Shown piece by piece: positions 10,479 through 20,969 of a stretch of 64,000 nt of DNA (position 1 is the first letter of the stretch; each line of letters starts with the position of its first letter). A program made the position numbers and the translations under genes. The stretch is from assembly GCA_022559845.1 (NCBI GenBank), contig CM040125.1, forward strand, positions 286,302,200 to 286,366,199, read 5' to 3'. The DNA is from Amorphophallus konjac. Lineage: Eukaryota > Streptophyta > Magnoliopsida > Alismatales > Araceae. The notes beneath the pieces were generated by a model, which did not search any database, was not told where the DNA came from, and saw nothing but the letters and a program-made list of their open reading frames with translations.

Positions 10479-11540
10479 GGCGTCTGCTTTGCAAGGGAGC
10501 GACACGTAGTGGAATGGTATCGAAGTGGAGTGAAATGAAGTGGGAGCGGACTGATAAGTTGATGCCAAGGTGTGATGAGACACGTTTTTGACGTTACTGT
10601 TTGGAATCTTTCCTGAAGTTTCAATGAGGCGACCTTGAAGAAGGTCTTTCAAATATTGACGATTGCTTGGACGGAGATCAAATAAGGGAGGGTGAGATGT
10701 GCGCTCAGGCACGAAAAGGAGACCAACTTCTCGGTGTGGAAGTACCTGGGTCATAAACCGGAGGTTTCACCTTTGGGGAGCGGTTACCAGCCAATGTGGA
10801 AGTGCTGCGGCCAAGGTGGGTCAAACAAGGTCAAAAGTAAAGGAATATCTGAGGGTCTATCCAAACAAGGGTCTCCTTTGGAAGAGCAGCGTAGGGCTGT
10901 CACAAGGAAACTCGGTATTTCATTCGGAGTGGAATATCTCATATTTGTGGGAATTGAAACACAACGGCTTTCACAATCGAATCACTTGAATGATCTTCCG
11001 CAATAAATCAAAGTCCTATATGAATGCATGCTGGGTTTAAAGAAAAATTTAAAACAAACTAAAATAGAAAATAGCCAAGGATAATATTGTCAACTTGTTA
11101 AGAACGGGTCAGGATACCGATCCGGTGAGCCGACACTGGGCTGGGGCCCGTTTATCCGCGCACCAACTCACTGAATGGAACCGTCGTCCCCATGCTACCA
11201 CAAATTAACGGTCTATCCGTACAACCCAAATTCTCCCGGGATCATCACTGTTTTTGTTGAAGGGGAACTCAAATCCCAGATTTGTTCGGGTCGCAAGGTC
11301 CTTGACATGTTCTAGTAGCGTAGGTATCGTATACTATGATGCATGACATGGTGGGACCAACCATTGAAAGGTGGGACAGGAGAAAAGACGTCCGTTACTA
11401 AAACCTGCACAGACCAGCATGGATTAATAACATCAGAAAGTAGCAGAATCATAGCAGAATCGCACCACAATGGGAAGGAGATCTAGCCAAAATCCTGACA
11501 TTGACCGCTGATGTGACATGTTCTGTCCTGTAGCAATCTT
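10479..11540. other. Non-coding spacer between 3' LTR and gene D
   Basis: I see no credible gene. The stretch is conserved in reverse complement at about 34700-35490 in the old element (for example the blocks around 10700-10800 and 35150-35290), so it belongs to the family. Short open frames here do not match between the two copies. Confidence 0.6.
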
Positions 11541-11547
11541 CCCTTCC

Positions 11548-11553
11548 TATAAG
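11548..11553 (+). promoter_or_regulatory. TATA box of gene D
   Basis: TATAAG, 94 bp before the ATG at 11642. The homologous gene D' has TATAAAT at the same distance (34281-34287, minus). Genes B and A also have TATA boxes 85-101 bp before their ATG. Confidence 0.55.
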
Positions 11554-11641
11554 AACTCCCCTTAGGCTAGTTCATTCAGATGCACTAAGGTGGGTTTTGG
11601 CAGCTCAGGAGAGGAAGAGAGGAGAATCTAGAGATTTCAGG

Positions 11642-13050
11642 ATGGAAGGAGAGTCTTCCCGCGTTATGAAGAGGAGCAGGCCTAGCAGCGAGATCAGGCG
11701 ACTCTCCGACCTCGAGGGTCATCTGAGTGGGACGATCATGTCGCATATGGTAAGCTGATTCATTTCAAATTTTCCATGTGAACCTTCTTCTTACTTCCTT
11801 CATTTCTTCTTTCTTTCCTCTTCCAGCCATATCCACTCTTCCCAGGCCCGAGGAAGTTTTCCAAACTGCCATGGCTTTCAAAGCTAACTTCCAATATCTC
11901 CATTGGCATGAGGGCCATACTCTCGAAGTGGCATCTGCAGGGGCTCCTTATTCACGCCAAACATTATGAGAAGATTCGTATGGACTGGGCGGCTATGGGC
12001 GCACTAGTGGAGATCTGGCATCCCCAGACCCACACTTTTATCTTCCCGACCTTCGAGGTGACCATCCTCCTCGAGGAGGTGGAACTTCTGCTCGGATTGA
12101 AGAAATGCAAGAGTGATGGGAAGGTGAAGGCTATGCGGATGCTGACACGGGGGACTTCTGAAAGCGTCCTTGGAAGCTTCATGCCGCTCGACGCAGCCAG
12201 AAAGGTCCGTACTCAAAAGGGGATCGATCTCCAAAAGCTTGCGGAGTGGGTCATGGACGCCCTGAGAGGGTCACCAGACGATGACTATTTGGAGGGAATC
12301 ATGAAGGGGTTCACCATTTATCTGGCGGGTGCTCTTTTGTTTCCTTATACTGATAACATGGTGGAGGAAGACCAACTGAGTGCTAACTGCGGGATCTGGC
12401 GTGGAAAGAGGGTGGGACCCGCCGTCCTTGCCTATCTTTACAGCGGTCTTACTGCCTCGAGCATGGGTAAGCCTCCTTTTGGTTGCGCACTTGTCTTGAA
12501 TTGCTGGCTTGATTTGCACTTCAAATTCGACCACCGCGAGGGAATGCCAACTGCTTCGAAGCTCTTCCAACAAAGCCCGCTTCACCACATAGCCGACGTG
12601 TTAGGCTTCGGTGGTACTGTAGTGAACCGCGTTCCGTGGCTGAAGAAACGTGAAGACTGGCGGTCTCACTTCCGCACCGTGACACAAGGCTTCTTTACTT
12701 GCGCACCGGCATGTTTGCTTTCGCTAGATCTCCTCATGAGGCCTTCTCCCGAAGTTGATCTTCAACTGATCGGCGCGACCGAGTTCGTCCTTTATAATGC
12801 GCATCGGTGCTGCCTCCAGATTGGCATCCCACGCCATTCGTTCCCGCCACCGACTGGCATCGTTCTTTTGAAGAAAAGGGAGTTGGGCACTGAAGCGGAC
12901 GCGAAGGAAGCGAAGGCCATTAAAGCTCCTTGGAAGACAAGTGTTGCGGGAAGGGCCTTAGCGCACGTGGTGGAAGAATGCGAGCCGTGGAGGGCTTATG
13001 TAACCGAACTGGGGAAGTTAAGGCCTAAGGCGCCTAAGCCCCTGATGTAG
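11642..13050 (+). CDS. Antisense cargo gene D, DUF7745-like protein, 443 aa
   Basis: Two exons, 11642-11749 and 11827-13050, joined across a 77-bp GT-AG intron in phase 0. No stop or frameshift is visible. Exon 1 (36 codons) is MEGESS..KRSRP..RRLSDLEGHLS, a basic leader shared with gene A. Exon 2 has the DUF7745 layout: a W-x2-M-x-ALVEIW block with HTFIFPTFEVT and LLEEVELLLGL, then LAGALLFPYTDN and GPAVLAYLYSGLTAS, then conserved CAPACLL and EFVLYNAHRC blocks. The molecular role of this domain is unknown to me; it is plant-specific and common near retroelements. A TATA box lies 94 bp upstream and AATAAA about 20 bp after the stop. It is antisense to the retroelement. A decayed homologue is split between 34193-33532 and 8372-7641 (minus). 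Confidence 0.8.
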
Positions 13051-13231
13051 TTCACTCTGCTTTCTGATGGAATAAAATCTGGCATTGATGTTTTGGGACC
13101 CCCGTCCACTTAATTATTATTATCTTTTTTGTGGTTTTTCTTTTTCTTTGTGTTTTTTCTTTTGTTTGGATTATATACATACTCTTATCTCTTTTTTTTC
13201 TTTTATTATATATTTTTTGAAATTTTTATTA
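13051..13231. other. 3' flank of gene D
   Basis: AATAAA at about 13071-13076 follows the D stop codon by about 20 bp and is the likely poly(A) signal. The rest is T-rich. Confidence 0.5.
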
Positions 13232-13448
13232 TGGGGGCGTCCAGGGGCCTGGACGCCCCTAATTTTTTATAATTTTTTTAAGTTTTTTGTTTTGGGGCGT
13301 CCAGGGTCCTAGACGCCCCTAATTTTTTATTTATTATTTTTTTGGTTTTTTTGTTTTGGGGGCGTCCAGGCGCCTGGACGCCCCAAAGTTTTTTTGAATT
13401 TCGAAAAAAAAATAAAAAAGTGGGGGCGTCCAGGCGCCTGGACGCCCC
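13232..13448. repeat. Four GC-rich palindromes upstream of gene B
   Basis: Copies near 13232, 13295, 13357 and 13421. They carry the GGGGCGTCC arm matched by GGACGCCCC. The last two have the centre CCAGGCGCCTGG and are perfect 26-28 bp palindromes. They end about 18 bp before the B TATA box, just as the U3 arrays precede the LTR TATA box. Confidence 0.9.
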
Positions 13449-13465
13449 AAACAGGGTGGATTCAA

Positions 13466-13472
13466 TATATAT
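13466..13472 (+). promoter_or_regulatory. TATA box of gene B
   Basis: TATATAT, 85 bp before the ATG at 13551 and directly after four palindromes. Confidence 0.5.
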
Positions 13473-13550
13473 GGGGGGGCCTCCCCCCTTTGCTCAATTA
13501 CTGTTCATTCAAACCACCCAGCCAATCCAGACGACCCATTCTTCATCCCA

Positions 13551-16500
13551 ATGGAGCGAGGAGGATCGAGCCAGGGTCCACAGAAGCGGAAACGACGGGC
13601 TCATCGTCCGAGGAGGCTGAGGGATGATGCCGAGGGGGCTGCTGCGGCGGAGGAGATTGACGCGGGTAAGGAGGCTCTTCCTTTGGCCTTCGAGGCTGCA
13701 GTGGATGCTGGCGACGCGGCAGAGGACGAGCACGATCCGGTAAGCCCCTTAGACCGCCATTCTATTGGTTCACTGGGTTAAAAGGGCGGACGAGAGGCTG
13801 TGTGGAGAACGCCGGGTGTGAGGGAAGGAGGCGTCCAGGGGACTGGACACCTCCATAATTTCCTTTTTGTTCTTTTTTAATTTATTTATTTTCGTAAATA
13901 ATAAAAAGAATTTAAAATAAAGGAGGCGTCCAGGGAATGGGACGCCTCCATAATAATATATATATATTATTTGTTTTTGTTTTTGGTTTTGGTTTTTTCT
14001 AAAAATAAAAGAAAATAAAGGAAATGGAAAGGAGGCGTCCAGGGGCCTGGACGCCTCCACAAAAAATATTTTAAAAAAGAAGATAAAATAAAATGAATAA
14101 GTAGTATATGCAGTGTTATTTTTTAATATTATTCATGATGCTGATGTATTTTTTATTAGTTTTGTGGTGTGCAGGGTGTGATGAAAGGACGGATCAGCTG
14201 GTCCCTAGTGGTGGCAGCATACCGTGGGCTGCCGGACTTCCAGAGGGCGCGTGTGGACGCCATGGGCTTTGGAGCTTTCCTTAGGATCGAGCCCTTCCGG
14301 CTCGACCTTCCTCTTATCCAGGCATTGAGGGAGCGGTGGCACGCGCCGAGCCGGGCGTTTCTGATGCCCTGGGGGCACATGGTGCCGACACTCGAGGACG
14401 TGGCTCGGATCACCGGGCTACTGGTTGACGGAGAGGCGGTGAGCGGGGTCACCTACCCCGACTACCGAGAGAGTGCCATGGACCTGCTGTGGTTAGAGAC
14501 GAGCGTGACTGATAGAGACAGCAGGGTAGTTGGCCGAGTGGAGATCATGGAGGCGCTCGGATTCGTCGACCCGCGCCAGCGGGTCAGCGAGACTGGAGCG
14601 GAGTTTCTGGCACGACTGGAGGGAGATGCCCATGCAGCTTTCACCCAGGATCCGAGCGAGAGGGAGCTGGTGGATCTAGACCTTCGGAGGTTTCTTTTCT
14701 TCTTCCTGGGCCGCCTTCTGCTGGGGACGAAGGGGGATGGCATCCACTGCCGTTTCCTCGGGATCTTGGCAGATCTGGATAGAGTGGGACACTATGCGTG
14801 GGGAGCGGCTCTGCTTGCCCATTTGATTGCTGATCTCTCCCAGACTTCGGAGAAGGAGACGACAGTCAGCGGCTTCGCACCTTTTCTCCAGGTAAACATT
14901 TTATTTATGCATTCCCACAGTTAAATATGCAATTATTGTACTAATGATGTATGATGGATGCAGGTGTGGAGCTATTACTATTTCCTGATGGGGAGGGCTA
15001 GGCATGGGAACAGGAGGGCCGTGCCTCTGGCGCGGTGGTGGAGGCCGGTCGTGGTTGCAGCACCCCACGGCTACCAACTGGCGTCGCTTCGTCGGGAGCT
15101 GAGCGAGTATCCCGAGGCCATGGTATGATGCGTATTACTTTTTTGTGTTTATGCATGTGACTGAATGGTAACTAACATGATGTATGTATGGTGATGCAGG
15201 TGGTGTGGAGACCCTACCTAGGCATGGGCGACGCTGGCCAGCCTTGGGTTGTAGCGGGTCTTCCTTGTTTCAGGCGGGACGTGTGGGTCCATTGCCTGAA
15301 CGAGATCGAGCCGCTTCGGCTGAGGCTGGTTATGAGGACGTTGGGGCTGGCCCAGGAGTGGGTTGATGTAGAAGAGCCGGCCCGCATTGGGCGGAAGACC
15401 AAGGGGAAGGCGAAGGTTGTGGATTGGCGTACGCGCTTTCCAGCACAGTACCAGGACTGGCAGCAGGGCGGGGTCCCAGTGGTGTCCCATGTACAGGACA
15501 GTACTGATTACCTGAGACGGTACCGGGCTACGTATGGGGACCGCCTCTTCCTTGGTGGTATGGCAGGGGTAAGTGAAATGAGAATGCTTCACTCTTTTAT
15601 ATGTATATGCATGTGGTACTAACTTACGTGCAATGCAGGATGCTCGTAATACCATGATCGCCGACCTGCGGGCCCAGTTGGCGGACGCCAGGCGACAGTT
15701 GGTGGCCATCCGACACGAGTTGGAGATCCTGGTGAGTTTATGTGATGCATTTTTTTTTTGACCTGGATTTTTGATGCTTAGCCTCTAACTGACGTTTGCC
15801 CCGTGTTTCAGCGGGCCCACCAGACAGCGGCGGCCGGGATGGCTGGTGGAGCGGGTTCCAGTTCGCGGGGCCCTCCTCCGGAGGTTTCTGCCCTCCAGGA
15901 GCAGCTGGCGTATGCGGTGGCTCGGGCTGAGGAGGCCGAGCGTGACCGCGAGGCTCGAGTGAGCGTTTGCCTGACCTCGACTCTCCTTCTGGCTGCCCTC
16001 CTTCTATCACTGTTCTCTTATGGTGCATGCGTGCTTTGACAGGTGGCCGAGATCCGAGAGGCCCTGGCGCGTGCTGTTCGTGCCGAGCAGGAGCGCGACG
16101 CTCGGGTGGCGGAGCGTGACGCCCGGATTGCGGAGCGTGACGCCCGGATTGTGGAGCTGGAGGTGGAGCGTCGACGGGAGGCTGAGGAGCTCCCTCGTGA
16201 CGTGCTGGATCTGCGGATCGCCCTCGAGCTGTCGAGGAGGGAGGCGATGAGAGAGAGAGAGGAGAGGGAGAGAGAGAGAGGGAGGAGCGACAGCGGGATC
16301 AGACCGAGAGGAGGGCTCTGGAGGCCCAGCTGCTGGAGCTCCGATTGAGTCTCGGCACGGCGGAGGGGAGGCTTCGGGAGAGCGAGGAGCGGTACCAGAG
16401 GGTGAAGGAACGCGGGGCGCGACTTCGTCAGTCTGGTTCTTTTTCCATGGGCAACTATCTGGTTTCTTCGGCCGAGGAGCGTCGTCGCGCCTTCGAGACT

Positions 16501-16617
16501 GGAGTGCCACCGCAGGGCGAGGCGAGCATGGCTTCTCACGGTTCGCAGAGGCCCCCTAGGGATCCCCGACAGAGGAGGGAGGAGAGAGATGACCAGGAGG
16601 GTGATGGTGAGAGTTAG
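13551..16617 (+). pseudogene. Antisense cargo gene B, plant mobile domain protein (one frameshift)
   Basis: Seven exons, all with GT-AG borders and phase-0 joints: 13551-13739, 14175-14891, 14964-15122, 15200-15568, 15639-15731, 15812-15958 and 16043-16617. Exon 1 is basic (QKRKRRAHRPRR, a likely nuclear signal) and acidic at its end. Exon 2 holds the plant mobile domain: LPDFQRARVDAMGFGAF, RAFLMPWGHMVPTLEDVARI and DGEAVSGVTY. Exons 3-4 complete the domain (LNEIEPLRLRLVMRTLGLAQ). Exons 5-7 form a coiled coil with three VAERD/IAERD repeats. Expected length is about 750 aa. The only lesion seen is a frame change within the GA microsatellite near 16249-16284. PMD proteins such as MAIN act in nuclear silencing in Arabidopsis; the role here is inferred at best. 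Confidence 0.8.
13827..14059. repeat. Three GC-rich palindromes in intron 1 of gene B
   Basis: Copies near 13827, 13922 and 14031. They have the GGAGGCGTCCAGG type arm found in the LTR U3. The first two have decayed centres or arms (ACTGGACACCTCC, ATGGGACGCCTCC), and the third is intact. Confidence 0.85.
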
Positions 16618-16835
16618 AGAGTTGCTTGTACACGTCATCCTTCTCACTGTATGATGTACTTTCGGCTATTATATGAAATGAAAATGGCTTTCTTGTGTTG
16701 TGTGTACTTTTCTCTCTCCCACACTTTCTTCTTTGCACTGAGTTGTCCTTCGAGGCATGCTCCACGAGACCTTGCCCTGAACAGCGGGGAACTACGCTTT
16801 GCACGGGGGGATTCTGTTTCCTTTCTCCTCCTTTT

Positions 16836-16863
16836 GGGCGCGTCCAAGCGCGAGGACGCGTCT
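16836..16863. repeat. Variant palindrome upstream of gene C
   Basis: GGGCGCGTCCAAGCGCGAGG followed by ACGCGTCTT. It is a divergent relative of the palindromes at B, with GGCGCGTCC matched by GGACGCGTC. It lies about 120 bp before the ATG of gene C, and a further copy lies in the first intron of C. Confidence 0.6.
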
Positions 16864-16986
16864 TAGTCCTTGAATTCAAATTTAAAGCGTCGGGTGGCCT
16901 TTCTTCTCCCGTGCCTTACCCGCAAATGAGCCCGCCTTCCGTCGAAACTCGCTTGCCCCTTTTTCGTCTTCCTCCTCTTTTGATCG

Positions 16987-18257
16987 ATGGAGTTCGGTGG
17001 GCCTGACCACGGTGAAGGTGGAGAGGGACGAGGAACTCCTCGCCCAAGGAGGGACGCGCCAGAGCACGGAACGGCGTCCATGGAGGAGGAAGGGCCGCTT
17101 CGGGCCCCCGAGGGACCCGAGGGGCCCGATGGTGCGGAGGGAGGTGAACACGGTCTGGTAGGTCCTCCGATCTCTTCCTCTTTTAATTCATTTGAGTTTT
17201 GAAGCGAGCCGTGCGAAGGGGGAAAGGGTTCGGCTAGTGTCGCACTCAAATGATGGACGCGTCCTAGACAGGGGACGCGTTCTTTGACTGATGTGGGACC
17301 CCTTTCTTGGTGCAGGACATGGCAAGGACCCTGGGCCTGGCCGATGAGTGGGCGAGTGCAGACGAGCTGAGCCGCGTCAGGAGGGAGAGTCACGGCAAGG
17401 CGAGGCTCGAGGACTGGCCCGTACGTCTCCCTGGACAGCAAGGGGGTGCACTAGTGCAGGACAGTGCCGACTTCCTGCGGCGGCAGAGAGAGAGTTACGC
17501 GGGGCTTCTCCAAGCTGGGGACACGCGTGGCATCGGCGGCTCGCGCGCCCAACTGTCAGAGACTAGGCGACAGCTGGCCGTCGCTCAACATGAGCTGTCG
17601 CTCCTGGTAAGTTACGTGCCACACTTTTAACTTTAGATTTTGGAGTTTCACTGACGGCCGTTGTTTATTTTGTTCCAGCGTGCCCAGCAGACAACGACGG
17701 TGGGAGTGGCTGGCGGATCTTCCAGTTCTTCGGCCCCTTTTCTCGAGATTGCCTCCCTCCGAGAGCAACTTACCGGTGCGGTGGCCCGCGCGACCCGGGC
17801 GGAAGAGGAGCGTGACGCCTGGGTGGCGACTGTAGCGGAGCTGCGGCATCGTGGTGAGGAGAGACCTTCTCCAGACATCCTGGAGTTAAGGGTTCTTCTG
17901 CAGATGATGAGGAGAGAGGCAGAGAGAGAGAAAGCCGAGAGAAGGTCCGAGCGACAGCGGGATCTGACCGAGAGGAGGGCCTTGGAGGCCCAAGTGAGGG
18001 AGCTCCAGCTGGGCCTTCAGGTCGTCGTGCAGAGGCTAGGAGGGATGGAGACGCGCTACGAGAGAGCGCGAGAGTTCGGGGAGCGACTCCGCCAGTCCGG
18101 TCGCTTTGCCACCAGTGGCTTCTTCGCCACGCCAGGGGAGGAGCAGCGAGTCACTGCTGCGGAGCAGGCGCCCAGAGGCGAGGCAGGTGCTACTGCACAG
18201 GGATCCCGGAGGCTTCTGAGGGACCCTCACCTCGGGGGAGAGGAGGAGAGTGCCTAG
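16987..18257 (+). CDS. Antisense cargo gene C, PMD-less coiled-coil paralogue, 346 aa
   Basis: Three exons, 16987-17157, 17316-17606 and 17679-18257, with GT-AG borders and phase-0 joints, and no stop. Exon 1 (57 codons) is acidic and Gly/Pro-rich, in the position of exon 1 of B. Exon 2 begins in the middle of what is exon 4 in B (ARTLGLADEWAS against MRTLGLAQEWVD), so the whole PMD core is missing. It also joins B exons 4 and 5 without an intron. Exon 3 joins B exons 6 and 7 likewise and is a long coiled coil (ERRALEAQVRELQLGLQ). The C-terminal SRRLLRDPHLGGEE matches B. It could be a partner or a dominant-negative form of the PMD proteins; that is speculation. Confidence 0.7.
17254..17281. 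repeat. Variant palindrome in intron 1 of gene C
   Basis: GGACGCGTCCTAGACAGGGG followed by ACGCGT. Its place in the first intron is the same as that of the three palindromes in gene B. Confidence 0.55.
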
Positions 18258-18740
18258 AGAGATGAGTGATGGTGAGGATTGGTGAGCTAGTGGACCCGCC
18301 ACCTCTCTATGATTGTAGTGTTTGTGATAGCTTATGTAGAATTATGAATGGAATGATTTAATTTTCTGCTGCTTGTTTATTCTCTTGTGCGTTCCTTCTT
18401 CCCTACACTTCTTCTCCTTTGCATTGTTCCCATGTGATGGGTCTGCCGAGACTCCGCCTCAAGCGGAGAATCGCGTCTTGTGACCATTTTCCACGGGAAT
18501 CTGCCGTCGAAGTCAATAATGACAGCCCTAGCCCCTTTCCCGAACGTTGTGTCAAATTTTGCGGACGTCCTCCAAATCATGATAGGGTATCCCTAGACAA
18601 CATAGGGGCTATTCGTCCTATTCTTCGTCCAGTCAATCACCCTGTGCGAGCGGTGAAGCGACACATGGGACCGCTTGGCAGGTGCCTCATTGCGAGGGCT
18701 ATCATTGACAGGTGATGGAGACAATCTTGGCCCGCACTCC
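18258..18740. other. Spacer between genes C and A
   Basis: Non-coding. It holds the 3' flank of C (A/T-rich, about 18320-18370) and a stretch with weak similarity to the spacer between C' and A' at 6780-6950 (CATTGTTCCCATGTGATG against its reverse complement there). No gene is seen. Confidence 0.5.
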
Positions 18741-18749
18741 TTCCATTTC

Positions 18750-18756
18750 TATAAAT
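18750..18756 (+). promoter_or_regulatory. TATA box of gene A
   Basis: TATAAAT, 101 bp before the ATG at 18851. Confidence 0.6.
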
Positions 18757-18850
18757 TCTTGTCCCTTTTATCTTCCCAGGTATATCGAGGACTAACTCGA
18801 GGAGCACAAGTTTTCACGGGAGAGGAGGAGTTCAAAATTCTGAGAGTTGG

Positions 18851-20969
18851 ATGGAGGGCGAATCTTCCCATTCCTCGAAGAGAAGCAGGCCCAGTGGTAG
18901 TAGTTCCAGGAGGCTTTCGGACCTCGAAGGGCACTTCAGTGAAAGGGCTCAATCACAACTCGTAAGCCAAGTTTTCTTGCCCTTTTTTTCATTCTTTCTT
19001 CCTTTCTTCTGACCAAACCTCACCCCCATTCCTTGTATGTGTAGGTTGTGATGAAATCACAAATCTTATGGGAGTTGGTAGTAGCAGCGTACAGGGGCCT
19101 CCCAGATTTTCAGAAGGCGAGGCTGGACGTGATGGGATTTGGTACCTTCCTTCGGATCGAGCCAATCCAGCTCGACCTGGTCCTGATCCAAGCCTTGTGT
19201 GAGAGATGGGACCCAGTGAGTCGGGCATTCCTGATGCCGTGGGGGCACATGGTGCCCAGCTTGGAGGATGTGGTCCGGATCACAAGCCTGAAGGTAGAGG
19301 GCGAGGCAGTGACCGGAGTCACTTACGCGGACTACAGAGAAGGTGCCCAGAAGTTACTGGGTTTGGACCTAGATGGTCAGAAAAATAGGTCGGTAGCTAG
19401 GGCGTCCCTCATGGATGCATTAGGACTCACCGACACTCGTCGGCGGGACGATGAATCCTCAGTAGAGTTCATGGAAAGGATGGAAATAGGATGTCGTGCC
19501 GTGTACTGCACAGATTTCGGCGACTGGGAAAGATGCAACATAGATTTGAGGAGATTTCTCCTCTTCCTTTTGGGGAGATTGGTACTGAGCTCGAAAGGGG
19601 ACGGTATCCAATGTTGCTTCCTGGAGCTGCTGTCAGACCTTGAAAGAGTAGGGTATTATGCCTGGGGAGCCGCCATGCTGGCACACTTGTTTGCAGGTCT
19701 GTTCCAAGAAACAGACCGTGAGATGACTGTGAGTGGTTTCACATCATTCATCTAGGTATTTTTTTGGTTTTGCTTGTTTTGTATTTTTTTGTGTTTTTGC
19801 AAAGTACTGATGACCTGTGCCGAGCAGCTATGGAGCTATTATTACCTCCCTATGGGGAGAGCTCGGCATTGGCGACCCGTGGTGGTGCCGTTAGCCAGGC
19901 GGTGGGAGCCCATCATGAGTGTAGCACCCCTAACCTACCAACTGATGGTGCTAAGGTGGGAGCTACAGGAGTTCCCTGCAGCGATGGTAAACTGGAGGCC
20001 CTACTCAGACATGGTCGATGCCGACCAGCCGTGGGTTCTAGCAAGTCATGCCCGGTTCGGACGGGAACTGTGGATGCACTGCCTGAATGAAATCGAGCCG
20101 CTTCGGCTACGATTAGTTATGAGGACTTTAGGACTGGCTCAAGAATGGGTGGATTCAGCTGCGCCACCTCGTGTCGGGAGAAAGACGTGGGGACCGACGA
20201 CCTGCATTGACTGGCGCGTGTGATTCCCGAACAGTATGAGGACTGGCAACGGGGTGGCACGATTGTAGAATCACAGGCGCGGGATAGCGAGGACTACTTG
20301 CGTCTATATAGGACAAAGTACGCAGAACGGTTCCAACCCCGGGGACTTGTGGAGGTAGGTTTCCCCCTTTTCTCTTTTCTTCTTTCTCCTTTTCTTGGTT
20401 TTCTGGTGAAAATGCTGACTTGTAAGGCTGCAGGATGTCCGGGATGCCAGGATAGCGAATTTACGAATTCGCTTAGCAGAGATGGAACAACAGTTGGGCG
20501 ATGCCCGCGGAGCTATGAGCGCCTTGGTAGGTGTACAGTACGTTCCTAATTAAAACCCTAGATTCCAGATGTTGGCTGCTAATTCACGTGGTCGTAGCAT
20601 GCCCAGATTGGCGCGGCTTCTCCAGCGATGGGAGTGAGTGGTGCCTCTTTCAGCTTGTGGATTCCCACCTCAGAACTTGACTCGCTTCATGAGCAACTTG
20701 CTCACGCCATGCAGCGTGCTGCGGAGGCAGAAGGGATGCTCTCTATACAGGTAAGAGATGGTGAGGAGCGCTACCGAAGAGCACGAGAGCGTGGCTTTCG
20801 TGTTGGTAGCTTCTCTGCTGCTTCCGTAGATCAACGCCGGGATGCGGGGATAGGAAGAGGAGTACAGAGCGGTAGGAGTACCGCTTTTCGTAGTTGGGTA
20901 GCACCTTTGAGAGTGTTTTGCCCGGAGAGTAGTGGGACGAGTAATGCAGAGAGAGAGGGCGGAACTTGA
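18851..20969 (+). pseudogene. Antisense cargo gene A, plant mobile domain protein (two lesions)
   Basis: Exons by comparison with B and A': 18851-18961, 19045-19755, 19828-20354, 20434-20526 and 20598-20969. Exon 1 is the MEGESS..KRSRP leader, also found in gene D. The PMD core reads RAFLMPWGHMVPSLEDVV, then WSYYYLPMGRARHW and LNEIEPLRLRLVMRTLGLAQ. The coiled-coil tail is much shorter than in B. The third exon is 527 nt, which is exons 3 and 4 of B (159 plus 369) joined without the intron and minus one base. Lesions are a TAG as last codon of exon 2 (19753-19755; CAG in B) and a 1-bp deletion near 20220 that gives an immediate stop. AATAAA lies at about 20991. The intact protein would be about 600 aa. 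Confidence 0.78.
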
